A stretch of 64,000 bases of DNA from Microbacterium sp. MYb54 (GTDB lineage: Bacteria; Actinomycetota; Actinomycetes; Actinomycetales; Microbacteriaceae): the NCBI RefSeq assembly GCF_002979515.1, contig NZ_PCPA01000003.1, forward strand, positions 224,913 to 288,912. Reading direction: 5' to 3'. Shown one piece after another: positions 27,111 to 36,767 of the stretch (positions are counted from its first letter, which is position 1; the number at the start of each line of letters is the position of its first letter). Below the pieces are notes generated by a model, which saw only the letters and a list, made by a program, of their open reading frames with translations, made no database searches and was not told the origin of the DNA. A program made the position numbers and the translations under genes.

Positions 27111-28388
27111 TCAGACGTCTTCGGCGATCTCGCCCTCGGAGCGGGCGGTCAGTGAGCCCCGGTCGAGGGTGATCGTGAGCGCGCTCCCGGCCGGAGCATC
27201 GGCGGCGTCGCGCAGGATGACGCCGCCGTCGAGGTGGGCGATCGCATAGCCGCGTGCGAGTGTCGCTGCGGGGGAGAGTGCACGGAGCGACGCGCGAAGC
27301 TCGCCGGTGCGGCGTCCGGCTTCGTCTATGTGTCTGCTCACTGTGTCCCGGCCGCGGGCGAGCAGGAGCCAGGTCTCCTGGGCGCGTGCATCGATGATCG
27401 GGGCGGGGGAGCGCAGGACAGGGCGCGAGCGCAGCTGATCCAGCTGGGCGATGTCGTGTGAGAGGCGCTGTGTGAGGCGCGTGGTCGCGCGGGAGCGCAG
27501 CTGCGCGATGAGTGCACGCTGCTCTCCGACATCGGGCACCACACGCTTCGCGGCATCGGTCGGTGTCGATGCCCGGAGGTCGGCGACGTCGTCCAGAAGC
27601 GGATGATCGTTCTCATGCCCGATCGCGCTGACGACGGGAGTCGATACCGCCGCGACCGCTCGCACGAGCTTCTCGTCGCTGAAGCCAAGGAGAGTCTGCG
27701 GATCGCCGCCACCGCGAGCGATGATGATGACGTCGACCTCGGGGTCGGCATCGAGTCGAGCGAGGGCTGCGAGGGTGTCGGGCACGCAGCGCTCGCCCTG
27801 CACGGCGGCGTACTCGGTGCGGAAGCGCACCTGCGGCCAGCGCAGCTCGGCGTTGCGATGCACATCCTTCTCGGCGTCGGAGCGTTCGCCGGTGATCAGT
27901 CCGATCACGTGCGGAAGAAACGGCAGGCGCTTCTTGCGGGAGGGGTCGAACAACCCCTCCTGTCGCAGCTGCACGCGAAGCTTCTCGAGGCGCTCGAGCT
28001 GATCGCCCAGCCCTACATGCTTCATCGCCGAGACCGCGAAGCTGAAGTCGCCGGCCTTGACGAAGTAGTCCGCCTTCACCGCGGCCACGACATGATCGCC
28101 GACCCCGATATCGGAGGGGATGCGCCCGCGCACGCTCGACCACACCCGGATGGAGATCTGCGCGTCGGAGCGGGTGTCCTTCAACCGCGCGAAGACGTTG
28201 CCCGCGCGCACGTTCCAGGAGGTGATCTCGCCCTCGACCCAGACGGTGTTCCACCGCGCGATGAAGTCGCGGATGGTCGCGTTCAACCTCGTTACAGAGG
28301 TGGGTGCATCGGCACTGGAATCGCGGGGTGCGACGGAGTCGGCCGGCGGCGTCTCGCCCTGGCCCGTCGTCGCTTCGAAGACTGTCAT
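27111..28388 (-). CDS. xseA: Exodeoxyribonuclease VII large subunit
   Basis: The 425-residue catalytic subunit has an N-terminal OB-fold domain (FIARWNTVWVEGEITSWN, then VFARLKDTRSDAQISIRVW) and the Exo VII core. Core blocks are HVIGLITGERSDAEKDVHRNAELRWP, IIIARGGGDPQTLLGFSDEKLVRA and SAIGHENDHPLLDDVADLRASTPTDAA. A long helical C-terminal region and the closing RGYAIAHLDGGVI segment follow. The ATG follows a GGGAGCGG ribosome-binding site. It diverges from ispH. Confidence 0.96.
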   Translation of the reverse strand: MTVFEATTGQGETPPADSVAPRDSSADAPTSVTRLNATIRDFIARWNTVWVEGEITSWNVRAGNVFARLKDTRSDAQISIRVWSSVRGRIPSDIGVGDHVVAAVKADYFVKAGDFSFAVSAMKHVGLGDQLERLEKLRVQLRQEGLFDPSRKKRLPFLPHVIGLITGERSDAEKDVHRNAELRWPQVRFRTEYAAVQGERCVPDTLAALARLDADPEVDVIIIARGGGDPQTLLGFSDEKLVRAVAAVSTPVVSAIGHENDHPLLDDVADLRASTPTDAAKRVVPDVGEQRALIAQLRSRATTRLTQRLSHDIAQLDQLRSRPVLRSPAPIIDARAQETWLLLARGRDTVSRHIDEAGRRTGELRASLRALSPAATLARGYAIAHLDGGVILRDAADAPAGSALTITLDRGSLTARSEGEIAEDV

Positions 28389-28454
28389 CCGCTCCCGTTC
28401 CCGACCCCTGAACCTCTCCGGCCCCGCACAGCTGCGCGACGGTAGAATTCAAGG

Positions 28455-29534
28455 GTGACTTCGACTGCCGTTCATCTCCCCGTGCCCCGCCTTCCACGAG
28501 TGCGTGCGGCGGCCGGGCGGCTTCAGGATAACCCGGTGGCCGGACACAAGCGGGTTCTGCTCGCCGCACCGCGTGGATACTGCGCCGGTGTCGACCGTGC
28601 CGTCGTGGCCGTCGAGAAGGCGCTCGAGCGCTATGGCGCCCCCGTCTACGTGCGCAAGCAGATCGTGCACAACATCCACGTCGTGACCGAGCTCGAGACG
28701 AAGGGTGCCATCTTCGTCGAAGAGGTCGACGAGGTCCCCGAAGGAGCGCACGTCGTCTTCAGCGCGCACGGTGTCTCGCCTGCGGTCGTCAACGCAGCCT
28801 CCGATCGCGGACTCCACGCGATCGATGCCACCTGCCCGCTCGTCACCAAGGTGCACCGCGAGGCCGTGCGCTTCGCACGAGACGACTTCGAGATCCTGCT
28901 CATCGGCCACGAGTGGCATGAGGAGGTCGAGGGCACCGCAGGTGAGGCTCCCGATCACGTCACCGTCGTGAACTCACCGGAAGAGGCCGACACGGTCGTC
29001 GTGAAAGACCCGAGCAAGGTCGTCTGGCTCTCGCAGACCACCCTCTCGGTCGACGAGACCATGGAGACGGTCAACCGCCTGCGCGCGCGCTTCCCCGACC
29101 TGCACAACCCGCCGTCCGACGACATCTGCTATGCCACGCAGAACCGCCAGGTCGCGATCAAGAAGGTCGCCGCCGGAGCCGACCTCGTGATCGTCGTCGG
29201 CTCTTCCAACTCGTCCAACAGCGTGCGTCTGGTCGAGGTCGCACTCGAATACGGGGCGAAGGCCGCCTATCGGGTCGACTACGCCGAGGAGATCGAGCAG
29301 GAGTGGCTCGACGGTGTCGAGACCGTGGGCGTCACCAGCGGTGCATCCGTGCCCGAGGTGCTGGTGCGCGAGGTGCTCGATGCGATCGGCGATGCCGGCT
29401 ACCGCGATGTCGAAGAGGTGAAGACGGCAGAGGAAGACCTGATGTTCTCACTGCCCAAGGAGCTCCGTCAGGACTCTGCAGGTCAGCGTGATGCTCGGGC
29501 TCTCGGCGGTCGTGCTTCTGGAGGAGGCGCTTAG
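28455..29534 (+). CDS. ispH: 4-hydroxy-3-methylbut-2-enyl diphosphate reductase
   Basis: This is the last enzyme of the MEP isoprenoid pathway, a [4Fe-4S] protein. The three cluster Cys residues are visible in [25 protein letters not shown] and [10 protein letters not shown]. The proton-relay region (SAHGVSP) and [17 protein letters not shown] are intact. The 359-residue protein has a roughly 30-residue N-terminal extension. The GTG start sits six bases after TAGAAT, and this supports the extension as real. The IclR gene follows almost immediately. Confidence 0.96.
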   Translation: MTSTAVHLPVPRLPRVRAAAGRLQDNPVAGHKRVLLAAPRGYCAGVDRAVVAVEKALERYGAPVYVRKQIVHNIHVVTELETKGAIFVEEVDEVPEGAHVVFSAHGVSPAVVNAASDRGLHAIDATCPLVTKVHREAVRFARDDFEILLIGHEWHEEVEGTAGEAPDHVTVVNSPEEADTVVVKDPSKVVWLSQTTLSVDETMETVNRLRARFPDLHNPPSDDICYATQNRQVAIKKVAAGADLVIVVGSSNSSNSVRLVEVALEYGAKAAYRVDYAEEIEQEWLDGVETVGVTSGASVPEVLVREVLDAIGDAGYRDVEEVKTAEEDLMFSLPKELRQDSAGQRDARALGGRASGGGA

Positions 29535-29536
29535 CG

Positions 29537-30328
29537 TTGAGCGCCGCGGAGGCGGAGCCCACCCTCATCGGGTCGGTGCAACGCGCGCTGCGACTGGTCG
29601 ACATCGTCGCCAACTCGCCCCGCCCGCTTCCGCCGAAGATGCTCGCGGCGATCACCGGTCTGACCCCCGGGACCACCTACAACCTCGTCCGCACCCTCGT
29701 TCACGAGGGTTACCTCACCTCTGAGCCGGACGGGCTCCTGCTCGGCACCCGGTTCCCCTCCTTCCAGCAGCAGATCGGCGCGCGGGGCGTCTTCCTCGCT
29801 CGGGTGCGGGCGGCGCTGCGCGAAGTGACGGAAGATGTGGGTGCGACGGCGTACCTTTCGCGGTTCGACGACGGGGAGATGCACCTGGTCGACATCGTCG
29901 ACGCGGTCCGCAACCCCCGGATAGAGCTGTGGGTGGGACTGCAGTCCAGCGCGCATGCGACCGCGTTGGGGAAGCAGATCCTCGCGGACCTGCCAGCGGC
30001 CGACCGGCTGGACTACCTCTCCAGGCACCGACTGGTGGAGCTCACGGCGCGCACGATCAGCGATCGTCGGACGCTGTTGACGCAGCTGGAGCGATCGCCG
30101 GGGTGGGCGATCGATCAGGAGGAGTACGCGATCGGCGCGACGTGCGTGGCCGTGCCGGTGATCGCTCCCGGTATCACCGCGTCGCTGGCGATCTCGCTGC
30201 CCGCGGATCGCGCCGTAGTCAACCGTGAGCTCGTGTCGACCCTCCAGCGCACGGCCAGACGGCTCTCGCTGCAACTGGGGGCAGACCTGCTCGGCGGCGG
30301 AGACTCCGGAGCAGAGTTCACTATCTGA
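29537..30328 (+). CDS. IclR family transcriptional regulator
   Basis: The 263-residue protein has an N-terminal winged helix (SVQRALRLVDIVANSPRPLPPKMLAAITGLTPGTTYNLVRTLVHEGYL) and a C-terminal IclR effector-binding domain. Domain blocks include LWVGLQSSAHATALGKQILADLP, then GWAIDQEEYAIGATCVAVPV. The inducer and targets are unknown. The start is a TTG directly behind the ispH stop, with GGAGG inside the end of ispH, so it is probably coupled to ispH. A 6C RNA gene lies directly downstream. Confidence 0.9.
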   Translation: MSAAEAEPTLIGSVQRALRLVDIVANSPRPLPPKMLAAITGLTPGTTYNLVRTLVHEGYLTSEPDGLLLGTRFPSFQQQIGARGVFLARVRAALREVTEDVGATAYLSRFDDGEMHLVDIVDAVRNPRIELWVGLQSSAHATALGKQILADLPAADRLDYLSRHRLVELTARTISDRRTLLTQLERSPGWAIDQEEYAIGATCVAVPVIAPGITASLAISLPADRAVVNRELVSTLQRTARRLSLQLGADLLGGGDSGAEFTI

Positions 30329-30362
30329 AGTAAGGCCCCTGGTGCTTCGGCATGCGTTTTCC

Positions 30363-30368
30363 TACTAT
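30363..30368 (+). promoter_or_regulatory. -10 box of the 6C RNA promoter
   Basis: TACTAT is a near-consensus -10 box placed to start transcription at about 30375-30376, immediately ahead of the 6C RNA body. Confidence 0.5.
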
Positions 30369-30375
30369 GTAGAGA

Positions 30376-30505
30376 GTAGCGGCATACATGAACGCTACCG
30401 ATCGCCTCAAGCGTCCCCAGCGCTGGCGGTCAATCTGGATGAGGAGCGTCCCCAGCGCACCACATCCGCGGCCCCGAGAAGTCCCCACTTCTCCGGGGCC
30501 GCTAT
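30376..30505 (+). ncRNA. 6C small RNA (actinobacterial, B11/ncRv13660c-like)
   Basis: The region has the defining layout of the 6C RNA. Two C-rich hairpin loops share a repeated AGCGTCCCCAGCGC element (30410-30423 and 30445-30458, 35 bases apart), with the connecting segment TCTGGATGAGG as in mycobacterial B11. A strong GC terminator hairpin closes it, with arms 30468-30482 and 30487-30502, one bulge and a CCCC loop. A TACTAT -10 box lies just upstream. 6C RNAs act through their C-rich loops on G-rich ribosome-binding sites of target mRNAs, affecting DNA replication, secretion and division genes. Confidence 0.87.
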
Positions 30506-30563
30506 CGTCTGCGGGCTTCACACGCTGTGAGCCGGCCCGAGGTTGTGCCGTTAGCATTGCGGG

Positions 30564-31124
30564 ATGACCGATCAGCGGCCCCAATACGGCGAACTCGCGA
30601 CCCCCGAGGAGCAGCGACGAGCCGCAGGTCTGCCGCCTCTCGAGGAGATCGTGGTCGAGCCGCTCGCTGCCGCACCGGCTACGAATTCAGCGCCGGCTTC
30701 GAGTTCAGCGCGAGTGGAGCAGGCGGCGAGCGAGCCTTCCACGAATCGGTCTCACCCGATCGACCGCTTCGTGACGATCGCGATGCTCGCCTACGGGTTG
30801 ATCAACATCGTCATCACGGGCTTGTCGTACCTCGACCTGCCGAGCGTGATGAACGAGACCATGAAGGTCCTCGGCATCGAGGGGGAGTTCACCAACTTCG
30901 CCCAGGGCAAGACCTGGGGAACCATCGCCGCAGTCCTGCTCGCCGTCGGATGGTCTGTCACCGCAGCGCTCTCGATCCGACGTCTGCGTCGGGGGCGTAT
31001 CACCTGGTGGATCCCGATCACGGGCGCGATCGTGACCATGATCGTGGTGTCGATCTGCATCGCGGTGCCGATGATGAACGACCCCGCTTTCATCGCCCAT
31101 CTCGAGCAGATGACGACTCCCTGA
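30564..31124 (+). CDS. DUF6264-like polytopic membrane protein
   Basis: The 186-residue protein has an acidic, Pro/Ala-rich soluble N-terminus (about 1-70; 'GELATPEEQRRAAGLPP' is typical of the family). Three or four membrane helices follow (about 72-93, 112-132, 140-172). The conserved core begins HPIDRFVTIAMLAYGLINI. I place it tentatively in DUF6264; its function is unknown. TAGCAT lies six bases before the ATG. A bidirectional terminator follows, shared with fbaA. Confidence 0.78.
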   Translation: MTDQRPQYGELATPEEQRRAAGLPPLEEIVVEPLAAAPATNSAPASSSARVEQAASEPSTNRSHPIDRFVTIAMLAYGLINIVITGLSYLDLPSVMNETMKVLGIEGEFTNFAQGKTWGTIAAVLLAVGWSVTAALSIRRLRRGRITWWIPITGAIVTMIVVSICIAVPMMNDPAFIAHLEQMTTP

Positions 31125-31169
31125 CCTCACCCCGTTGCTGTCTGCTCGGCGGGGCATCTGAGACACGCA

Positions 31170-31201
31170 GGAAGGGCCCGGCAATCATGCCGGGCCCTTC
31201 C
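31170..31201. terminator. Bidirectional terminator between the DUF6264-like gene and fbaA
   Basis: A perfect 13-bp stem (GGAAGGGCCCGGC at 31170-31182 with 31189-31201) encloses a six-base loop. The flanking genes converge. Confidence 0.85.
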
Positions 31202-31218
31202 TCATGTCTCGCGACGGA

Positions 31219-32247
<1,029 letters not shown>

Positions 32248-32432
32248 GAGAACTCCTGCGATAGGGGAAGCCGGGACAATTGCCACTCTATCGGGGCGTG
32301 CGCGCTGGTACCGAAGCCGGAGGCTCGCCTGTGCGCCACGGCATCTGTTCAGTTGTTAAGAATCGCAATTCCTTCTTCGGATCCTCCCCGAAAACCGGGC
32401 TGTTCGGAATCGTGGATGACTAGGCTGACCGC

Positions 32433-33419
32433 ATGGTGAGTCTGACAGCGGATCTGAGCCCTCTTCGTCCCGACCGTAACCTCGCGATGGAGCTGGTGCG
32501 TGCGACCGAGGCAGCGGCCATCCGCGCGGTGCCGTTCATCGGGCGCGGCGCGAAGGAGGCAGCCGACGGTGCTGCCGTCGACGCCATGCGCGCGTTCCTC
32601 GGCACGGTCGACTTCCAGGGGCGGGTCGTGATCGGCGAGGGCGAGAAGGACAACGCCCCCATGCTCTTCAACGGCGAGGTCGTCGGCACCGGCCGCGGGC
32701 CGCTGTGCGACATCGCGGTCGACCCGATCGATGGCACTTCCCTCACCGCTGCGGGCCGACAGAACGCCCTCTCGGTGATCGCCGTCTCAGACCGCGGCAC
32801 GATGCTCGACGCATCAACGGTCTTCTACATGGACAAGCTCGTCACCGGCCCGGCAGGAGTCGGGGTCGTCGACATCCGCCTGCCCATCGGCGAGAACATC
32901 CGCAAGCTCGCCGGTGCGCTCGACAAGCCGGTCGATGAGATCGTCGTGTCCGTGTTGAACAGACCGCGTCACGAGCAGCTGATCCAGGAGATCCGCGATG
33001 CGGGCGCCGGCACTCGCCTGATGAGCGACGGCGATGTGGCCGGCGGCATCAACGCCGCGCGTCACGACGCTCGCACCGACATGTGCGTCGGCGTCGGCGG
33101 CAGCCCGGAGGGCATCGTCACCGCCTGTGCGATCAAGGCGCTCGGCGGACACATCCAGGGGCGTCTCTGGCCGCGTGACGACGATGAGCGCCAGCGCGGG
33201 ATCGATGCAGGTCTCGACATGGACAAGGTCTACGAGGCCGACGACCTGGTGCAGGGGAACAACACCATCTTCGTCGCCACCGGCGTCACCGACGGGCAGC
33301 TCGTGGCCGGCGTGCGCCGTGAGCGCGGCTTCGTGTACACCGAGAGCGTCGTGCTCCGTGGTGCTTCCGGAACCCTCCGCCGCATCGCCTCGGAGCATCT
33401 CGTCTCGAAGTGGCTGTGA
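32433..33419 (+). CDS. glpX: Class II fructose-1,6-bisphosphatase
   Basis: This gluconeogenic phosphatase is the GlpX type used by actinobacteria. The 328-residue protein has the metal-binding motif DIAVDPIDGTSLTA and the upstream VVIGEGEKDNAPML. TRLMSDGDVAGGI and GVGGSPEGIVTACAIKALGG are further GlpX blocks. TAGGCT lies six bases before the ATG (leaderless). It diverges from fbaA, the glycolytic counterpart of its reaction. Confidence 0.96.
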   Translation: MVSLTADLSPLRPDRNLAMELVRATEAAAIRAVPFIGRGAKEAADGAAVDAMRAFLGTVDFQGRVVIGEGEKDNAPMLFNGEVVGTGRGPLCDIAVDPIDGTSLTAAGRQNALSVIAVSDRGTMLDASTVFYMDKLVTGPAGVGVVDIRLPIGENIRKLAGALDKPVDEIVVSVLNRPRHEQLIQEIRDAGAGTRLMSDGDVAGGINAARHDARTDMCVGVGGSPEGIVTACAIKALGGHIQGRLWPRDDDERQRGIDAGLDMDKVYEADDLVQGNNTIFVATGVTDGQLVAGVRRERGFVYTESVVLRGASGTLRRIASEHLVSKWL

Positions 33420-33599
33420 TCGTTCGCACGATTCGCGGCGCCTGACGATCGGCGGCGAGAACTGCGGCATCGTTATCGAGCCGGTATCGCCTCGCAGTGG
33501 CACGATCCACGGTTCTCGGGAGCGCCGTGTCACAATTGTCACTGGGTTTGTCGCCGTCGACGGAGCCGCCAGGCACCGCAGGCACAGGAGGGCGAACAG

Positions 33600-33887
33600 A
33601 TGGCAACGCAGCACACGAGTGGTTCGAAGACCGCCCCGACGAAGATCGTCACGACGAACACGGGGCGCATTCTCCGTGTGAGCGCCGATGCTGAGTCTGT
33701 GGCCCCTATGCCTTCGGTCACGGCTCCGGCCGCCCCGGTCGTCGACCCCGCGCGCCGCGCCGACGTGCTCTTCCGCGTCCGCCGCGACGAGGGTCACGAG
33801 ATCAGTGCATGGTGGATGATCGGGGCCTTCCTCGCCACCAGCGGTCTCGTCATCCTGCTGCTCAGCGGCGTCCCTGGCATCGCCTGA
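33600..33887 (+). CDS. Small uncharacterised membrane protein
   Basis: The 95-residue protein has a Thr/Ala/Pro-rich soluble N-terminus (about 1-65) and a single C-terminal membrane helix (about 71-90, WWMIGAFLATSGLVILLL). I recognise no family. Base composition and codon use match the neighbours, which supports it as a real gene. It lies between glpX and rmuC (opposite strand). Confidence 0.65.
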   Translation: MATQHTSGSKTAPTKIVTTNTGRILRVSADAESVAPMPSVTAPAAPVVDPARRADVLFRVRRDEGHEISAWWMIGAFLATSGLVILLLSGVPGIA

Positions 33888-33956
33888 TCGACTCGCCGCC
33901 GGCTGTTCGCGGAATCGTCGCATCGCCGTTCGGACCCTGAACCGCAGTCGACCGCG

Positions 33957-35249
33957 TCACTCTTCGTCGAACCGAAGCCGCACGTCGCCCACATCTGCAC
34001 GGGCTGTCGCGGGCCGCGTGCTCTCCGGCTCGAGTGCGTTGCCCTCCGCCGCATAGTCGCGTGGGGCGTCGTCTTCCGCCGCGATCAGCTCCGGTGCGGT
34101 GAATCGTCTGGCTGCACTCGTGGCCACCGCGGGAGCCGTCGCGAGAGCAGACGCATCGACGCCGGGGAACTGACGTGCGGTGACGAGCACACGAGTCTCG
34201 AGTGATCCCGCGAATCGGTTGTAGCTGTCGACCGTCCGCTCCAGGGCACGGCGCAGATCGTCGGCGTGTCCGGCGAGAGTACCCAGGCGGTCGTACAGCT
34301 GCGTTCCCAGGGCGAGCAGGGTGCGTGCCTCGGTCGACACCTCTTGCTGCGTCCAGGTGAAGGCCACTGTCTTCAGAACCGCCCACAGGTTGACGGGGGA
34401 GGCGAGCGCCACCCGTCGGCTGAAGGCGTAGTCGAGGAGGGTCGGGTCTTCATCGATGGCCGCTGACAGTAGAGACTCGGTCGGCAGGAAGCAGATGACG
34501 AACTCGGGACTCGCGTCGAGACCGATCCAGTAGGCCTTCTTGGCCAGTGCATCGATGTGCGCGCGGACAGCCTTGACGTGCTTCTGCATCAGGCTGCGGC
34601 GCTGCGGCTCGTTGGCGTCGCCGCCAGGGAGTGCGGAGGCCTCGAGGTACGCGTCGAGGGGGACCTTGGCGTCAACGGCGATCGAGCTGCCGCCCGCGAG
34701 CCGGATCACCATGTCGGGCCGTCCCTGTCCGCGGTCGGACGAGATCGTGGCCTGCAGGTCGAAGTCGATGTGCCGTGTGAGGCCCGCTGCCTCGACCACG
34801 CGGCGTAACTGGGTCTCGCCCCACACGCCGCGCGTGGCGGTGGAGCGCAATGCACCTGCGAGTGACTCCGTGGTCGCTCGCAGCGCCTCGTCGGACTCTT
34901 GAGCGCGGCGCAGCTGTTCTTCGAGCGTGCCGAACTGCGCGTGCCGCTCCCGCTCGATGGCGGTGACCTTGGTCTGCATCTGCTGCAGGCTCTCCCTGAC
35001 CGGTGCCAGCGCCGTCAGCACGGCGTTCTGCTGCTGCACCCGCTGCGCCTCGGCGCGCTGCTCGTCTCGTGCATGTTCGACGGCGTCGCGATACAGGTCG
35101 TACTGGCGGTCGCGGTCATCGCGGGCAGCCGCCAGCTCGGCCTGAGTGCGTGCGAGATCAGCGGCCCCGCGCCCGGCACGCAGGAACCAGCCGATGGCGA
35201 CACCCGCCGCGAGAGCGACGAGGAGAAGAACGACAGCCAGAGCATCCAT
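33957..35249 (-). CDS. rmuC: RmuC family DNA recombination protein
   Basis: The 430-residue protein has an N-terminal membrane helix (about 5-23) and a coiled coil (about 30-125, many A, E, Q and R heptads). The RmuC core follows: TRGVWGETQLRRVVEAAGL, the nuclease-like GRPDMVIRLAGGSSIAVDAKVPLDAYLEA and FVICFLPTESLLSAAIDEDP. SPVNLWAVLKTVAFTWTQQ completes the core. RmuC limits DNA rearrangements at inverted repeats. The C-terminal 60 residues are variable. Confidence 0.94.
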   Translation of the reverse strand: MDALAVVLLLVALAAGVAIGWFLRAGRGAADLARTQAELAAARDDRDRQYDLYRDAVEHARDEQRAEAQRVQQQNAVLTALAPVRESLQQMQTKVTAIERERHAQFGTLEEQLRRAQESDEALRATTESLAGALRSTATRGVWGETQLRRVVEAAGLTRHIDFDLQATISSDRGQGRPDMVIRLAGGSSIAVDAKVPLDAYLEASALPGGDANEPQRRSLMQKHVKAVRAHIDALAKKAYWIGLDASPEFVICFLPTESLLSAAIDEDPTLLDYAFSRRVALASPVNLWAVLKTVAFTWTQQEVSTEARTLLALGTQLYDRLGTLAGHADDLRRALERTVDSYNRFAGSLETRVLVTARQFPGVDASALATAPAVATSAARRFTAPELIAAEDDAPRDYAAEGNALEPESTRPATARADVGDVRLRFDEE

Positions 35250-35313
35250 GTGTTCATGATGCGGCCGGCATCCGACATTCCGAGGCCGCCGCGCACAGAC
35301 GCGGCGCGGAGGG

Positions 35314-35916
35314 TCAGGCGACGGCGCGCTCCAGCGCAGGCACGACGGGTGCCACGGGGGCGGTGACGCGCAGGCTCAAGGCATCGGCGAGCGCGAAGAC
35401 ATCGGCCGCGCCTGCCCTGGCTGCCGCGTCGATGACAATCTGGGCACAGGCGCGGGCGTCGGCGAGGGCATCGTGGTGCGAGAACTCCTCGAACCCGGCG
35501 GCCGCCGCGGCGATCGGCAGACGGTAGGAATCGAGCGTGTACGTCTTGCGGGCGACCTGCAGGCTGCACAGTGAGCGGTAGGGCGGGCAGAGCTGCCCTG
35601 TCGCCTCCGAGGCGCGACGCAGCACGTTGAGGTCGAAGCCGGCGTTGTGGGCGACGAGCACGTCTGCTCCGGCGAAGGCACACAGGCGGTCGAACTGGTC
35701 GACCCAGGTGGCAGCGGAGAGCACGTCTTCAGGCTGGATGCCGTGGATGCGCACGTTCCATTCCTGGAACTCGTCGTGTCCGGGTGGGGGCTGGATCAGC
35801 CATCCGGCGGTGGCGACGACCTCACCGCCGCGCACACGGACGAGTCCGACGGAGCAGGCGGAGGCCGGACTGGAGTTCGCGGTCTCGAAGTCGATCGCAG
35901 TGAAGTCCAGTGGCAC
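35314..35916 (-). CDS. DnaQ-like DEDDh 3'-5' exonuclease
   Basis: The 200-residue protein has the DEDDh exonuclease motifs: Exo I FTAIDFETANSS (DxE), Exo II VLVAHNAGFDLNVL and Exo III FSHHDALADARACAQIV with its catalytic His and Asp. It resembles the stand-alone PolC/epsilon-type exonucleases with an 'HGI' segment (RIHGIQPEDVL). The C-terminal 40 residues are an unrelated basic-hydrophobic tail. The start is a GTG with a weak G-rich ribosome-binding site. It diverges from the methyltransferase gene. Confidence 0.9.
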   Translation of the reverse strand: MPLDFTAIDFETANSSPASACSVGLVRVRGGEVVATAGWLIQPPPGHDEFQEWNVRIHGIQPEDVLSAATWVDQFDRLCAFAGADVLVAHNAGFDLNVLRRASEATGQLCPPYRSLCSLQVARKTYTLDSYRLPIAAAAAGFEEFSHHDALADARACAQIVIDAAARAGAADVFALADALSLRVTAPVAPVVPALERAVA

Positions 35917-35975
35917 ATCCCCACTTTCCCCCGCGTGCTCGGAGACGGGTCGGAGACTCGCCGTATGCTGGCGAC

Positions 35976-36716
35976 ATGGCTGAGGACATGGCGACGTCGT
36001 TCGGAGCGCAGGCCGGGGATTACGAGCTCGGCAGGCCCGAATACCCCTTCGAGGCGGTGGCCTGGATGCTCGAGCAGATGCCGGCTGATTCCCGCCGTGT
36101 CGCCGATGTCGGCGCCGGAACGGGCAAGCTCACCCGGGTGCTCGCCCAGGCGCCCGACGCCGAGGTCGTCGCGATCGACCCCGATCCGGAGATGCTCGCC
36201 ACCCTCCGTGGCGCGGTGCCGGGAGTTCCCACGTTCGTCGGGACGGCGGAGCAGTTGCCGCTGCCGGATGCGAGCGTCGATGCGGTCGTGCTGGGGCAGG
36301 CGTGGCACTGGGTCGATCCGGTCGCGGGGTCGGCCGAGATCGGTCGCGCGGTGCGCAGCGGGGGAGTGCTCGGCCTCATCTGGAACATCCGCGACGACCG
36401 CGTCGAATGGGTACGGCGGCTCACCGAGATCATGCACGGCAGCCACGCCGAGATCATGCTCGCCGAGGGAGACCCGGTCCTCACCGCTCCGTTCGGCCCG
36501 CTCGAGCAGGAACGCTGGGAATGGGTGCGGCCCGTCACACGAGACGTGCTGCACCGGATGGCGGCATCGCGCAGCTACATCATCACCGCTCCGGATGAGG
36601 AGAAGGCACGCATCCGCCGTGACCTGGACGAGCTGTTCGACGAGCTCGACCTGCACGGCGGCGCGACGATCGACCTTCCCTACGTGACGAGGGCGTACCG
36701 CGCTGTGCGTGACTGA
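35976..36716 (+). CDS. Class I SAM-dependent methyltransferase (methyltransferase domain 11)
   Basis: The 246-residue protein has SAM motif I RVADVGAGTGKLTRVLA, the acidic beta-2 end VVAIDPDPEML, and motif GTAEQLPLPDASVDAVVLGQAWHWVD typical of methyltransferase type 11. The substrate is unknown. I start at the ATG six bases after TATGCT (35964-35969); an upstream in-frame ATG at 35910 would span this promoter. YchF follows on the same strand from its own promoter. Confidence 0.9.
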   Translation: MAEDMATSFGAQAGDYELGRPEYPFEAVAWMLEQMPADSRRVADVGAGTGKLTRVLAQAPDAEVVAIDPDPEMLATLRGAVPGVPTFVGTAEQLPLPDASVDAVVLGQAWHWVDPVAGSAEIGRAVRSGGVLGLIWNIRDDRVEWVRRLTEIMHGSHAEIMLAEGDPVLTAPFGPLEQERWEWVRPVTRDVLHRMAASRSYIITAPDEEKARIRRDLDELFDELDLHGGATIDLPYVTRAYRAVRD

Positions 36717-36767
36717 GGTACAGCCTTCCGTGGGACACCCAGCGCCAGCCAGGTAGACTCGTGCCCC

